43,352 nt of DNA, from contig JAPPLY010000047.1 of NCBI GenBank assembly GCA_028819305.1, positions 1 through 43,352 of the forward strand, in the 5' to 3' direction. The position numbers and the translations under genes are program-made. Shown here piece after piece: positions 1 to 8,104 of this stretch (the first letter of the stretch is position 1; each line of letters starts with the position of its first letter). The notes below the pieces were generated by a model. The model saw nothing but the letters and a program-made list of their open reading frames with translations, searched no databases and was not told where the DNA came from. The stretch is from Bdellovibrionales bacterium. GTDB taxonomy: Bacteria > Bdellovibrionota > Bdellovibrionia > Bdellovibrionales > UBA1609.

Positions 1-450
1 CGTTCTTTTATCTTTATTTCGGTCAGCGGGAAAAGTAATTTCTCTAAATATTTTTTTAGATACTTTTATAGATGTTTCTCCACACATAGGAATAAAAGAT
101 AAAAATTTTTGTTTTTTCTTGTTTCCTTTTCCTCCAGGGGTATTTAAACGACAAAAAGAAGGTAGTCTTTTCCAAGCTCTTTTTGTAAAATTAATGTGAT
201 CCCAGTCCCAGTGGGAAAAAAACACTTTATTTTCTTTTTGTCCGCATTCTTTCACCAGGTTTTTTATAGGAAAAAACTCTCCTCCCATATCAAAATGAAT
301 ACAGGTTTTAATATCAGAATAAGTTACCATTTGCCCCTGGCCCACATACCATACAATAAGCTCCGCTTTTTTATCCTGACTAAAATTATGGACGGGAAAT
401 AGAAAAACCAATATAAAAGTGGCTAAGTATTTTGTTTTGTATTGCTTCAT
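1..450 (-). CDS. Separate metallo-beta-lactamase-fold domain of ComEC (partial, runs off the left edge)
   Basis: The minus strand is open for 150 codons from an ATG at 450 to the window edge, so the gene is incomplete at its 3' end. Residues 1-22 form a signal peptide or membrane anchor (KQYKTKYLATFILVFLF). Then comes VWYVGQGQMVTYSD, the equivalent of the DVGQGDA motif that opens the ComEC C-terminal hydrolase domain. FFSHWDWDHINF follows, matching the metal-binding HxHxDH motif with Trp in place of the second His. The family is thought to act on DNA during competence uptake. The gene starts 14 bases after the stop of the ComEC membrane-domain gene on the same strand, which supports one split function made from one operon. 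The substituted His could mean altered metal binding. The fold is fairly sure; catalytic activity is not. Confidence 0.75.
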   Translation of the reverse strand, partial: MKQYKTKYLATFILVFLFPVHNFSQDKKAELIVWYVGQGQMVTYSDIKTCIHFDMGGEFFPIKNLVKECGQKENKVFFSHWDWDHINFTKRAWKRLPSFCRLNTPGGKGNKKKQKFLSFIPMCGETSIKVSKKIFREITFPADRNKDKRT

Positions 451-464
451 ATATATAATCCGGT

Positions 465-1469
465 TTAATTCCCGCGAGGTTTGCCAAAGTAGGGGCGATG
501 ATAGGTCTCTGTTTCCCCTGATTCTATGGATTTTTCACTGTATTTACGCATAGAGTAAACAAAGTATAAATGGAGTAAAATAAAAAAGATGCAAATATAG
601 ATCCATATCTGAAAAGAGCTAAGAGACCAGGTCAGCTCTATTCTTCTATTTTCTGTTAGAGGTTTAAATAAATTCATTGCATATAAAAAATGTTTCCAAA
701 TTTCATCTGTGAAAAAGCGTAAGAATGGAAAAGGCACAGTCAGCAAAGATAAAGGAAGAAGCAGACAGGCGGCCAAGGGAGTAATCAGCCAATTCAGAAA
801 GATACTTAGCGGATGGGAGCCTCCCCATTGGCTGACAATAGGTAAGATAAGTAAAAAGGTGAGCACACAGGATTTTAATCTGGAAAGACGATAATTGGAC
901 ATACCCATACTGGCTATCCAACTCAGCTGTAAGGATAGGGAGTGAAACCAAGTATTTTGGCATAACAAACATAAAAGGCCACTGATATGGACCCGTACAT
1001 AAGGGCTCCAGAAGAGTTTTAGTTTTTTATTTATTCGGGCTAATAATAAAGAGAATAAAGCTCTTAAAATGGGTGGGCTTAAGCCAGCACTCATGGAGTA
1101 TATCAAGAGAAACAAAGCTAATAGAATATTTTTAAATCGAAAAACAGGCAGTAAATTCCAGAGTTTTTCCAGGAAGATAAGATGAGCGCCAGAAATGACA
1201 GTGAGATGTATAATTCCCAGGGCAATAAAAGTTTTTTTTATTTCTCCGTCCGGTAACCTTTCCCCACAAATAAAAGCAGAATAAAGAATATTTAGATTTT
1301 CTGTTGGTTCAGGTTGGGCATCGGACAGTATTTTATTTGCCCCTGCTCCTATTTGTACCCTTTTTAGACACCAATTATGTAAAATGTGGTAACCGGGCTC
1401 AATAAAGGAAAGCAAGGAGAAGGGATTAACGCATAATATAACTAAAATAAGGATTAAGCCAATAGTCAT
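465..1469 (-). CDS. comEC: ComEC/Rec2 competence membrane domain, stand-alone
   Basis: This 334-residue polytopic membrane protein matches the Competence domain of ComEC, the inner-membrane channel that passes single-stranded DNA during natural transformation. Diagnostic stretches are GIIHLTVISGAHLIFL (family pattern GLSHLLAISGLH) near residues 86-101, and SAGLSPPILRALFSLLLARI near 127-146 (family GxxPSxxRA). Full ComEC proteins are about 700-800 residues, with an N-terminal OB domain and a C-terminal hydrolase domain. Here the OB region is very short (residues ~20-85), and the hydrolase domain is a separate gene just downstream. The protein has about seven or eight hydrophobic segments and a basic C-terminal tail. 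The start lies 184 bases from the divergent LysM gene, so the two may share a promoter region. Confidence 0.85.
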   Translation of the reverse strand: MTIGLILILVILCVNPFSLLSFIEPGYHILHNWCLKRVQIGAGANKILSDAQPEPTENLNILYSAFICGERLPDGEIKKTFIALGIIHLTVISGAHLIFLEKLWNLLPVFRFKNILLALFLLIYSMSAGLSPPILRALFSLLLARINKKLKLFWSPYVRVHISGLLCLLCQNTWFHSLSLQLSWIASMGMSNYRLSRLKSCVLTFLLILPIVSQWGGSHPLSIFLNWLITPLAACLLLPLSLLTVPFPFLRFFTDEIWKHFLYAMNLFKPLTENRRIELTWSLSSFQIWIYICIFFILLHLYFVYSMRKYSEKSIESGETETYHRPYFGKPRGN

Positions 1470-1653
1470 TTCAAACTGTTGAATAGCAAAAATGGGGACA
1501 TTTTTTACAAAGTGGCAATGGAATGATTGGTTAAAAGCCAGAAATAGAAAATAATTTTTAGGACTTACTTTTATTTTATAAAAGAGGTTATGATTAATGT
1601 AAGCTGTATTTATATCTGTCTGATTTGGTAGGCTTTGTCTATTTCAGAAACAA

Positions 1654-3357
1654 ATGGAGTTGGATATTTTGAAAAAGATTTTCATAAAACCCATCTTGGT
1701 TTTTTTGTGTTGTGCCTGTTTTATTTTTCTAATTTTTTCATTTACTTATGTTGTTGCGCAGGAAGAGGATGATGAGGATATAGAGTGGTTGGATGACGAA
1801 GAGGAACTGGAGTCTCTACAACCGGAAAGTGACATGACAGACTCAGCTAAAACCACTCCTGCCCCTAAAGAAGAGCAAGGGGAAGGTGCTCATATTCCTG
1901 ATGCCGGTCTTTCTGATGACGAAGAAACGGAAAGTGCTGACTCTTTTGATACAGACACTATTGCAGATGAAATCTCTTCTCCAGATGAGACAATAGCGGA
2001 AGCAGGTGTCACCACTGACTCAGTTGTGGATATATATGAACAAAATTTGTATGAGACTTATATTCGATACTACAGTAAAAGGGTTTCTGCAGAGGAATGG
2101 AGTAGTGTTGTAGGTGGTAAAGATATATATGTTATTCAGCCAAAGGATACTTTATGGGATATAAGTAAAGTGCTGTTTGGTGATCCTAATTATTGGCCAA
2201 AGTTATGGTCCACTAACCCAGCTATAACAAATCCCCATCTTATTCAACCAGAAGGAAATTTAGGGTTCATATATGGTACGGAAGGAACTCCTCCCTCTGT
2301 AAATCTTGTGCAGGGGGGGATAGGGGGTGTACCAGAATCTAAAGCTCCTCCTCCTCCCCCGGATTTTTTAAAAGGGAAAAAGGTTACTGTACCTTCTTCC
2401 CATAAAACTTTGCCGATTATGAAAAATATTCCAGCCAGTTTACCTCCTTTATATATGAGAGGGGAGTTAGACGACGAGAATTCTGATCTTCAAATGAGTT
2501 TTGAGCATGTTAAGAAACTTACGATGGCTTTTTTACGCTACTATGTATCTGATGAACCACCTTCTGGTCAAGGGGTTATATCTAGTCAAAAAGAGTATGG
2601 AACTCAGTTTCACACGGGACAGCGATTGATTTTAGAGATGAGGGATCCGGTGAATCCAGGGCAAAAGCTGGCGGTAATGCACAATAAAGGTAAGTTAGTA
2701 TCTTCTATTCGGGGTGTCAGGGGGCCTTTTGGGTATCAAGTGGAGGTACAGGGAGAAGTGGAAGTTATTGGGAGAGTGCCAGATTCTTTTGACTTATATG
2801 AAGCTAAGGTGACTAAGTCCTTTAGCCCTATTACTAAAAGGGCTATTGTTTCAGATAGGAATTTAATTCAATTTGATTATAAAACTACAGACCTGATGGG
2901 ATCTGCGGAAGCTCAAATTATTGGTTTTCCCAGTATAGGACCTAATATAAAAAGTATGGCTTCCCCCTATTCTTTGGTTTATTTGAATCGTGGTTTAGCC
3001 AGTGGTTTGTCTGTGGGGCAGATGTATCAGGTAAAAGCGAATCTTAGTGTGCAAAGAAAAGCATCCTATGGTTACGATATAAAGGTAGGAGAAGTAAAAA
3101 TTATTTATACGGAAGATCGTTTTGCCACGGGGGTTATTACGGAAATGGATCATCCTATTCATACAGGTGATTTTCTTGTTTCTCTCAGCGCGGGGCTTTC
3201 TACACAAAGTGGTTACGATCCTTTTGATGAGGTGGAGGAGGAAGTGGGAGCTAAAGATGCGGCGGGTTTTGATGGTTTTGAAAAAGATTCGGAGGCAGTG
3301 GATCTGGATGAAAAAGAACCGTATGAAGAGGAAGATGTTTTTGAAGCTTTTGAATAA
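1654..3357 (+). CDS. Membrane-anchored acidic LysM-domain protein
   Basis: This 567-residue protein has an N-terminal signal sequence or anchor (residues ~6-35, ending VVAQ). A very acidic, Ser/Thr/Pro-rich linker follows (~36-125), then a LysM peptidoglycan-binding module (~156-205: DIYVIQPKDTLWDISKVLFG, then NYWPKLWSTNPAITNPHLI). Residues 230-510 form an unassigned beta-rich region, and the tail is strongly acidic. It probably sits in the periplasm holding on to peptidoglycan. The ATG at 1654 has no clear ribosome site. A TTG at 1669 has GGAG nine bases upstream and would give the classic signal-peptide opening KKIFIKPILVF, so it may be the true start. It lies just upstream of ftsW, in keeping with a cell-envelope role. 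Its partner is unknown. Confidence 0.85.
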   Translation: MELDILKKIFIKPILVFLCCACFIFLIFSFTYVVAQEEDDEDIEWLDDEEELESLQPESDMTDSAKTTPAPKEEQGEGAHIPDAGLSDDEETESADSFDTDTIADEISSPDETIAEAGVTTDSVVDIYEQNLYETYIRYYSKRVSAEEWSSVVGGKDIYVIQPKDTLWDISKVLFGDPNYWPKLWSTNPAITNPHLIQPEGNLGFIYGTEGTPPSVNLVQGGIGGVPESKAPPPPPDFLKGKKVTVPSSHKTLPIMKNIPASLPPLYMRGELDDENSDLQMSFEHVKKLTMAFLRYYVSDEPPSGQGVISSQKEYGTQFHTGQRLILEMRDPVNPGQKLAVMHNKGKLVSSIRGVRGPFGYQVEVQGEVEVIGRVPDSFDLYEAKVTKSFSPITKRAIVSDRNLIQFDYKTTDLMGSAEAQIIGFPSIGPNIKSMASPYSLVYLNRGLASGLSVGQMYQVKANLSVQRKASYGYDIKVGEVKIIYTEDRFATGVITEMDHPIHTGDFLVSLSAGLSTQSGYDPFDEVEEEVGAKDAAGFDGFEKDSEAVDLDEKEPYEEEDVFEAFE

Positions 3358-3496
3358 ATTGGAGTGATTGTTCTCTGCTTTCGTGAGGACCATGTTTGAA
3401 AATTTCGGGTAGAAAAACTCGGTCGCTCTCGAAGGAAAAAGTGGAGAAGTTACAGAAAAATAATACCTGTTCGGCATAACATCAGAAGAGAGTACA

Positions 3497-4612
3497 TTGT
3501 CTTTTTTTTACAGCATACTTAATAGAAAAATTTTATTGTTAGTTTTATTATTAGCAGGCTTTGGTTTGGTGCAGGTCTATAGTGCCAGTTATATTTTTTC
3601 TATAGAAAAATACAATGATGGTCTCTTCTTTTTTAAGAAGCAGGTGTTATTTTTTATAATTGGTTTGTTAGCTCTTTTATTTATAGCTACTATTTCTTGG
3701 AAATGGGCACGATTTATTGGAATCAGCTTATGGGTCCTTTCCGTTTTGTTAATTATTATAACTCTTATCCCTGGTATTGGAGCTTCTGCGGGGGGGGCGC
3801 AAAGGTGGTTGGATTTGCCTTTTGGATTTCGTTTTCAACCGGCAGAGCTTTTTAAGGTGAGTTCCCCCTTTGCTTTTATGTATCTTATAGCTTTAAAGGA
3901 ACAGAGTTTTTTTAACCATCATGTTTTTTTATTTTGGCTCTTTCCTATTTTTGCATTTGCTTTGCCTTTATTAGTATTAGCTTTACAACCTGATTTTGGC
4001 ACTATTTTTTTATTTTTTTGTTTGGCTTTAAGTATTGTATTTGTTTTAGGTTTTAAGTGGAAATATATCTTTAGTGCTTTATTTTTAATTAGTTTAGGTA
4101 TGTATTTGATGGTGATTTTTACTCCCTACCGAATGGCACGTATTAAAGCGGTATTAAACCCTTGGTCCGATCCTTTAGAAACTGGATTTCAAGTTATACA
4201 AAGCATGATTAGTTTTCATTCCGGGGGTGCTTTTGGAGTAGGGTTGGGACAGGGGCAGGGCAAACTCTTTTTTTTGCCGGAAGCGCATACGGATTTTACT
4301 TTAGCTGTTTTTGGTGAAGAAACTGGGTTTATAGGTTTTTGTGTATTACTGACATTATATGCTTTATTAGTTTATTATGGAATGCAGATTGCATTAAGAA
4401 CAGAAGATCTATTACAAAAAGTTTTAGCTTTCTCACTCAGTATGGTATTTGCCTTTTCTACTATCATTCATATCGGGGTGAATTTGGGGATACTTCCTCC
4501 TAAAGGCTTGACATTGCCTTTTATGAGTTATGGGGGGAGTGCCTTAGTATGTACTTTTCTGTTATTTGGATGGCTTTTAAATATAGAAAAACATAATCAT
4601 TTTGTATATTAA
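3497..4612 (+). CDS. ftsW: Septal peptidoglycan polymerase FtsW (SEDS family)
   Basis: This is a 371-residue protein with about ten membrane helices. SEDS proteins polymerise glycan strands from lipid II with a partner class B PBP. Visible family motifs are AQRWLDLPFGFRFQPAELFK (the RWxxxGxxxxQPSEhxK block), ALQPDFGTIFLFF, AEAHTDFTLAVFGEETGFIG in the variant PEAHTDF, and PPKGLTLPFMSYGGSAL near the C-terminus. The start is a TTG at 3497 preceded by AGAAGAGAG. The stop is only five bases before murG, as in the classical dcw order ftsW-murG-murC, which argues for FtsW over RodA. The usual upstream neighbours mraY and murD are absent. A LysM gene sits there instead. Confidence 0.93.
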   Translation: MSFFYSILNRKILLLVLLLAGFGLVQVYSASYIFSIEKYNDGLFFFKKQVLFFIIGLLALLFIATISWKWARFIGISLWVLSVLLIIITLIPGIGASAGGAQRWLDLPFGFRFQPAELFKVSSPFAFMYLIALKEQSFFNHHVFLFWLFPIFAFALPLLVLALQPDFGTIFLFFCLALSIVFVLGFKWKYIFSALFLISLGMYLMVIFTPYRMARIKAVLNPWSDPLETGFQVIQSMISFHSGGAFGVGLGQGQGKLFFLPEAHTDFTLAVFGEETGFIGFCVLLTLYALLVYYGMQIALRTEDLLQKVLAFSLSMVFAFSTIIHIGVNLGILPPKGLTLPFMSYGGSALVCTFLLFGWLLNIEKHNHFVY

Positions 4613-4617
4613 ACAGA

Positions 4618-5706
4618 ATGGAAAAAAAATCTAATAAAATATTGATAGCGGCAGGGGGTACGGGAGGACATATTCTGCCTGCCTTGGCTATAGCGGATGG
4701 TTTAAAACATATTGATAAATCTTGTCGGATCGAATTTGTTAGAGGCTCTTCTCTATTGGAAAAGAATATTTACTCTCGGTGTTCTTTTGTGACCCATTGT
4801 TTATCAGTAGGTCGTTTAAGAAAAAATGTAAAAAGGGTAGAGAGATGGAAAACATTTATTTCTCTTCCCTTTATTTTGTTAAAAGCTCTCATTCTTTTGA
4901 TAAAACTAAAACCTTCTCTTGTCATTGGTACAGGAGGGGCTGTCAGTGGTCCTCTGTTGCTAGCGGCTTTTTTACTTCGTAAAAAAACAATTATTTTTGA
5001 ATTTAATGTTATCCCGGGACTCACTAATCGTTGGCTTTCTTATATTGTGGATGAAGTGATTTTCGTTTTTTCTACAACAAAAAAATACTTTCCGTCAAAG
5101 GCAAAAAAACACACTCAGTTTCCTTTTCCTATTCGTTCTGCCATCAGTCAGGTTTCTATTAAAAATCAGCCGGATCACCCTTTGCGAATATTGGTATTAG
5201 GTGGCAGTCAAGGGTCTTTTGTGATTAATAAGGTGGTTTCTGAGTTTATTGTTTCTGAAGACACTTCTCGTTTTTCGTTTGTTCATCAAGCCGGAGAAAG
5301 AGATTTTGAAAGTTTAAAAAAAATATACTCCGTGTGTGATAATGTAAGAGCTTTTTCTTTTTTGCATAATATACATGAAGTGTATGCGTGGGCGGATCTT
5401 GTTATTGGTCGAGCGGGCATGGGTACTATTGCCGAAATTTCTGCTGTTGGTCGAGCGGGTATTGTGATTCCATTAGCGAGTTCTGCCGATCAACATCAGT
5501 TAAAAAATGCTCAGGATTTAGAATACCAATCGGCTATTATTTGTGTTAAGGAAGAAGATTTTAATAAGGAAGAACTGAAGAGTCTTTTAACGAGCCTGGT
5601 AAATAATCCTCAGAAAATAAGCCGGTTGTCTGCTTGTGTTCATGACTTGAAATTGGGTGCTACAGCGGATAATATAGCTGGATATCTTCTAAAAAGGTTT
5701 TTTTGA
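4618..5706 (+). CDS. murG: UDP-GlcNAc:lipid I GlcNAc transferase MurG
   Basis: This 362-residue GT-B glycosyltransferase makes lipid II from lipid I at the cytoplasmic face of the inner membrane. The N-terminal nucleotide-binding-like loop AAGGTGGHILPALAIADGL is intact. VIGTGGAVSGPLLLAAFL corresponds to the second glycine-rich loop. The C-domain carries ILVLGGSQGS and ADLVIGRAGMGTIAEISAVG, the donor-binding region, followed by PLASSADQHQLKNAQ. The length is normal. Translation probably couples to ftsW, five bases upstream. Downstream, a ~390-bp inverted-repeat element separates it from murC, so co-transcription with murC is uncertain. Confidence 0.96.
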   Translation: MEKKSNKILIAAGGTGGHILPALAIADGLKHIDKSCRIEFVRGSSLLEKNIYSRCSFVTHCLSVGRLRKNVKRVERWKTFISLPFILLKALILLIKLKPSLVIGTGGAVSGPLLLAAFLLRKKTIIFEFNVIPGLTNRWLSYIVDEVIFVFSTTKKYFPSKAKKHTQFPFPIRSAISQVSIKNQPDHPLRILVLGGSQGSFVINKVVSEFIVSEDTSRFSFVHQAGERDFESLKKIYSVCDNVRAFSFLHNIHEVYAWADLVIGRAGMGTIAEISAVGRAGIVIPLASSADQHQLKNAQDLEYQSAIICVKEEDFNKEELKSLLTSLVNNPQKISRLSACVHDLKLGATADNIAGYLLKRFF

Positions 5707-5899
5707 AGCTAGAGATACATTGAATCCAGTCTGGACTTTCTGATGTTCATGGTTTAGCCATCTTTAAGAAGGGTTACTTAGTTGGTTCTGAAAAAGTCTC
5801 AACAATTTGATTTTATTTATATTTTTGCTATTTTAAGGGAGGGGAATATTAGCAAGAAAAAGCTTCTTTCACTCAAAATTGTTGCAAACAAGAGGGTTA

Positions 5900-5927
5900 A
5901 CGGAAAGCCACTTTAGTGGCTTTCCGT
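5900..5927. terminator. Perfect 13-bp hairpin between murG and murC
   Basis: ACGGAAAGCCACT is followed by a TT loop and AGTGGCTTTCCGT, a perfect 13-bp stem. No run of T follows (CCCGTG instead), so it is not a standard rho-independent terminator. It could still cause pausing or be part of the surrounding repeat. It resembles the hairpin at 28769-28804 in design. Confidence 0.35.
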
Positions 5928-5982
5928 CCCGTGAAAACAGGAATCCAGTCGCTACGAGGAGAATGAGTTATTAGTAAATATG

Positions 5983-6105
5983 TTTATTCAGAAAAACAGA
6001 TTTGCCTTTATACGAGGATTTGCCTCTCGGAACGGTCCTTGTCTTCCTTAGGTAGGAAACCAAGGACCTTGGATCTTCCACCGGCAAACTGTTTTTCTGA
6101 ATAAA
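5983..6105. repeat. Fold-back repeat family, copy A
   Basis: The arms TTTATTCAGAAAAACAGATT(TGCC) at 5983-6006 and GGCAAACTGTTTTTCTGAAT(AAA) at 6083-6105 are inverted copies with one extra base. The middle (CGGAACGGTCCTTGTCTTCC, then TAGGTAGGAAACCAAGGACC) aligns to the reverse complement of the copy at 27177-27281. That makes this a dispersed element and not a chance palindrome. Confidence 0.7.
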
Positions 6106-6201
6106 ATAATTAGACTTGTAAAATTTTGAGACAGAACACTTTTTCAGAACCGACTAAGTAATAAAGTTTAGAAAAATAAAACAGGGAGGAGCACGGCCTG
6201 C

Positions 6202-7788
6202 ATGAAAGAAAACAGAGATTTTTTTGAACCGATCATGTTTGAGAGTTCCCAGGAGTTTTCGTCTTTATCTAAGGGTAAAGCTTCTTACAAACTTGAAAAA
6301 GTCTATTTTCCTAAAGATGGGAATAAACGGTTTGGATTTACTACAGGAGTGAGAGTGCACTTTGTGGGTATTGGCGGGATTGGTATGTGTGGTCTTGCAG
6401 AACTGCTGCATCATTCTGGTATTTTTGTAACGGGTAGTGATTTAGTGGAAAATGCACAGATCCAAAGGCTAAGAGAGTTGGGTATTTCCGTTTCCATTGG
6501 TCACAAGAAAGAGAACATTGAAAATACGGAAATAATAATTCAATCCAGTGCGGTGCCAGAAAATAATATTGAAATTCAAACGGCTCAGAATAGAAAACTT
6601 CCGATTATTAAAAGATCGGAGGCTTTAGCTGAGATTATGAGATTAAAGCGAGGTCTTGTAGTAGCAGGAACACATGGCAAAACCACCACCACTCATTTAT
6701 TGGCACAGATTTTTATTCACAATAAAAAAGATCCTACTGTAGTTATAGGTGGTCGTTCTCATTTATTTCAGTCCACGGCTTTTCCTGGAAAAGGAAAGTG
6801 GTTTATAGCGGAATCGGATGAAAGTGATGGAGGATTTAAAAGCTTGTCTCCGGAAATGGCTGTCATTACCAATATTGATAGAGATCATTTAGATTATTAT
6901 GGTTCTTTTGAAAAATTAAAGTCGGCTTTTTTGGATTTTGTTTTAAAAGTGCCGTTTTATGGTTGTGTCGTGGCCTGGGGAGATCAACCTGTTTTGCGTG
7001 ATTTGCTGTCCAATATAGAGCAGAAAGTTATTTTTTATGGTTTTAATCCAGATAATCACTTTGTTTTAGAGAAAGATAAGGCTCAAAAATATCGAGTGTT
7101 TATAAATGAGCAGGAAATGGGTTTACTGAATGTACCCCTTCCTGGTTCTATGAATGCTTTAAATACTTTGGCCGCTTGTGCAACGGCTATGACTATAGGT
7201 TTTTCTTTTGAAGAGTGCAGTCAGAGTTTTCTCCAATTTAAAGGAGTGGATCGTCGCTTTCATAAAAAGGCAGAATTAAATCCAAAGGGTCTTGTTGTTA
7301 CAAACTCAGGAAAAGCTGTACCACCTGGAGAAGTGGAAAAACAGCCGAAGGGCTTAAACCAGGTTAATACAGAAAGTATAGAGTTTTATGATGATTATGC
7401 TCATCATCCTACAGAGGTGCGGGCGGTGCTTTCTGCTTTCCGCGAAAAATTTGGAAAAGAAAAAAGGTTAATCGTTTTATTTCAACCTCATCGATTTTCC
7501 AGGACATCGGACTGCTGGTCTCATTTTTTAACTTGTTTTAAAGAAGCGGATCATGTGTTTTTGACAGATATTTACCCTGCTGGAGAAACTCCAATGAAGG
7601 GTATTTCCTCTGATGTATTAGCAAAGGAAATACAACACCCCTCTTGTTCTTACTGTTCAGAGGCAGATATATTTTCTGTTTTACTACCGATTTTAAAGGG
7701 AGGAGATGTATTTATTACTATGGGTGCGGGTTCTATTTATAAGTATGGAGATTCTTTAATTAGTCAGTTTCGGGAAAGATGTGGTTGA
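6202..7788 (+). CDS. murC: UDP-N-acetylmuramate--L-alanine ligase MurC
   Basis: This 528-residue cytoplasmic Mur ligase adds L-Ala to UDP-MurNAc using ATP. It has the N-terminal Rossmann motif VHFVGIGGIGMCGLAELL (~residues 52-69) and the ATP loop GTHGKTTTTHLL from Gly156 (Lys160 in the P-loop). ESDESDGGFKSLSPEMAVITN, NIDRDHLDYYG and DDYAHHPTEVRAVL are also present. Typical MurC is about 460-490 residues. The excess is a ~48-residue N-terminal extension and an unusual ~30-residue insertion (NPKGLVVTNSGKAVPPGEVE and onward) between GVDRRF and the DDYAHHP motif. GGGAGGA lies 11 bases before the ATG; a second in-frame ATG is at 6229. MurB, Ddl, FtsQ, FtsA and FtsZ do not follow. Confidence 0.95.
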   Translation: MKENRDFFEPIMFESSQEFSSLSKGKASYKLEKVYFPKDGNKRFGFTTGVRVHFVGIGGIGMCGLAELLHHSGIFVTGSDLVENAQIQRLRELGISVSIGHKKENIENTEIIIQSSAVPENNIEIQTAQNRKLPIIKRSEALAEIMRLKRGLVVAGTHGKTTTTHLLAQIFIHNKKDPTVVIGGRSHLFQSTAFPGKGKWFIAESDESDGGFKSLSPEMAVITNIDRDHLDYYGSFEKLKSAFLDFVLKVPFYGCVVAWGDQPVLRDLLSNIEQKVIFYGFNPDNHFVLEKDKAQKYRVFINEQEMGLLNVPLPGSMNALNTLAACATAMTIGFSFEECSQSFLQFKGVDRRFHKKAELNPKGLVVTNSGKAVPPGEVEKQPKGLNQVNTESIEFYDDYAHHPTEVRAVLSAFREKFGKEKRLIVLFQPHRFSRTSDCWSHFLTCFKEADHVFLTDIYPAGETPMKGISSDVLAKEIQHPSCSYCSEADIFSVLLPILKGGDVFITMGAGSIYKYGDSLISQFRERCG

Positions 7789-7956
7789 TATAGATATAAC
7801 CTCTTTGTTATAAGAAACATACTGGATCGGTATAAAAAGAGTTTTTTAACGCAGGTTTGATATTAATTATTGCATGTTTTTTTTAATGGATATAGTATTC
7901 TAGTTGTTATCACCTTTAGCTACGCTACTTATATACTATAGTTTGATGTTTGAACC

Positions 7957-7980
7957 ACCGGCTGCCCGGCCGGTATTTTT
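7957..7980. terminator. Possible terminator hairpin downstream of murC
   Basis: ACCGGC pairs with GCCGGT around a six-base loop and is followed by ATTTTT. It lies about 170 bases after the murC stop. The stem is short, but it is GC-rich in AT-rich surroundings. Confidence 0.35.
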
Positions 7981-8023
7981 GTAGGAAACAACAGAAGCCG
8001 GGTATAACCGAAATAACCACAGT

Positions 8024-8104
8024 ATGAGTATGACTGAGTTAATGGGCTTTCAAAAAAAAGTTCATCTATCTCTTAACAACATAAAAAGTAAAGAGGAAAA
8101 ATGA
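8024..8104 (+). pseudogene. 26-codon ORF overlapping the ggt start; possible transposase N-terminal relic
   Basis: The ORF reads MSMTELMGFQKKV and then LSLNNIKSKEEK, ending in a TGA that overlaps the ggt start codon (ATGA). The opening resembles the N-terminus of IS1595-type transposases (MSLLEFQKRF-like). Just upstream is GGGTATAACCGAAATAACCA, which could be an insertion-sequence end. Alternatively it is a short leader peptide whose translation couples to ggt. Both readings rest on few residues. Confidence 0.25.

Larger units (their letters stand above)
5774..6161. mobile_element. MITE-like element with 24-bp terminal inverted repeats
   Basis: The ends 5774-5797 and 6138-6161 are inverted copies of TTACTTAGTYGGTTCTGAAA followed by AAGT, with one mismatch in 24. 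The interior codes for nothing obvious. It holds three nested fold-backs: CAACAATTTGA near 5800 pairs with TCAAAATTGTTG near 5875, there is a perfect 13-bp hairpin at 5900-5927, and a long fold-back spans 5983-6105. Both ends begin with TA, which fits (but does not prove) insertion at a TA target, as for Tc1/mariner or IS630-derived MITEs. No transposase is nearby. The element splits murG from murC. Confidence 0.6.

Noticed and set aside
196..402. Plus-strand 68-codon ORF
   Set aside because: It is antisense to the ComEC hydrolase-domain frame, which carries clear motifs (VGQGQ, HWDWDH).
2995..3477. Minus-strand 160-codon ORF
   Set aside because: It is antisense to the end of the LysM gene and has no motif or ribosome site; its basic, Phe-rich sequence is the mirror of acidic codons.
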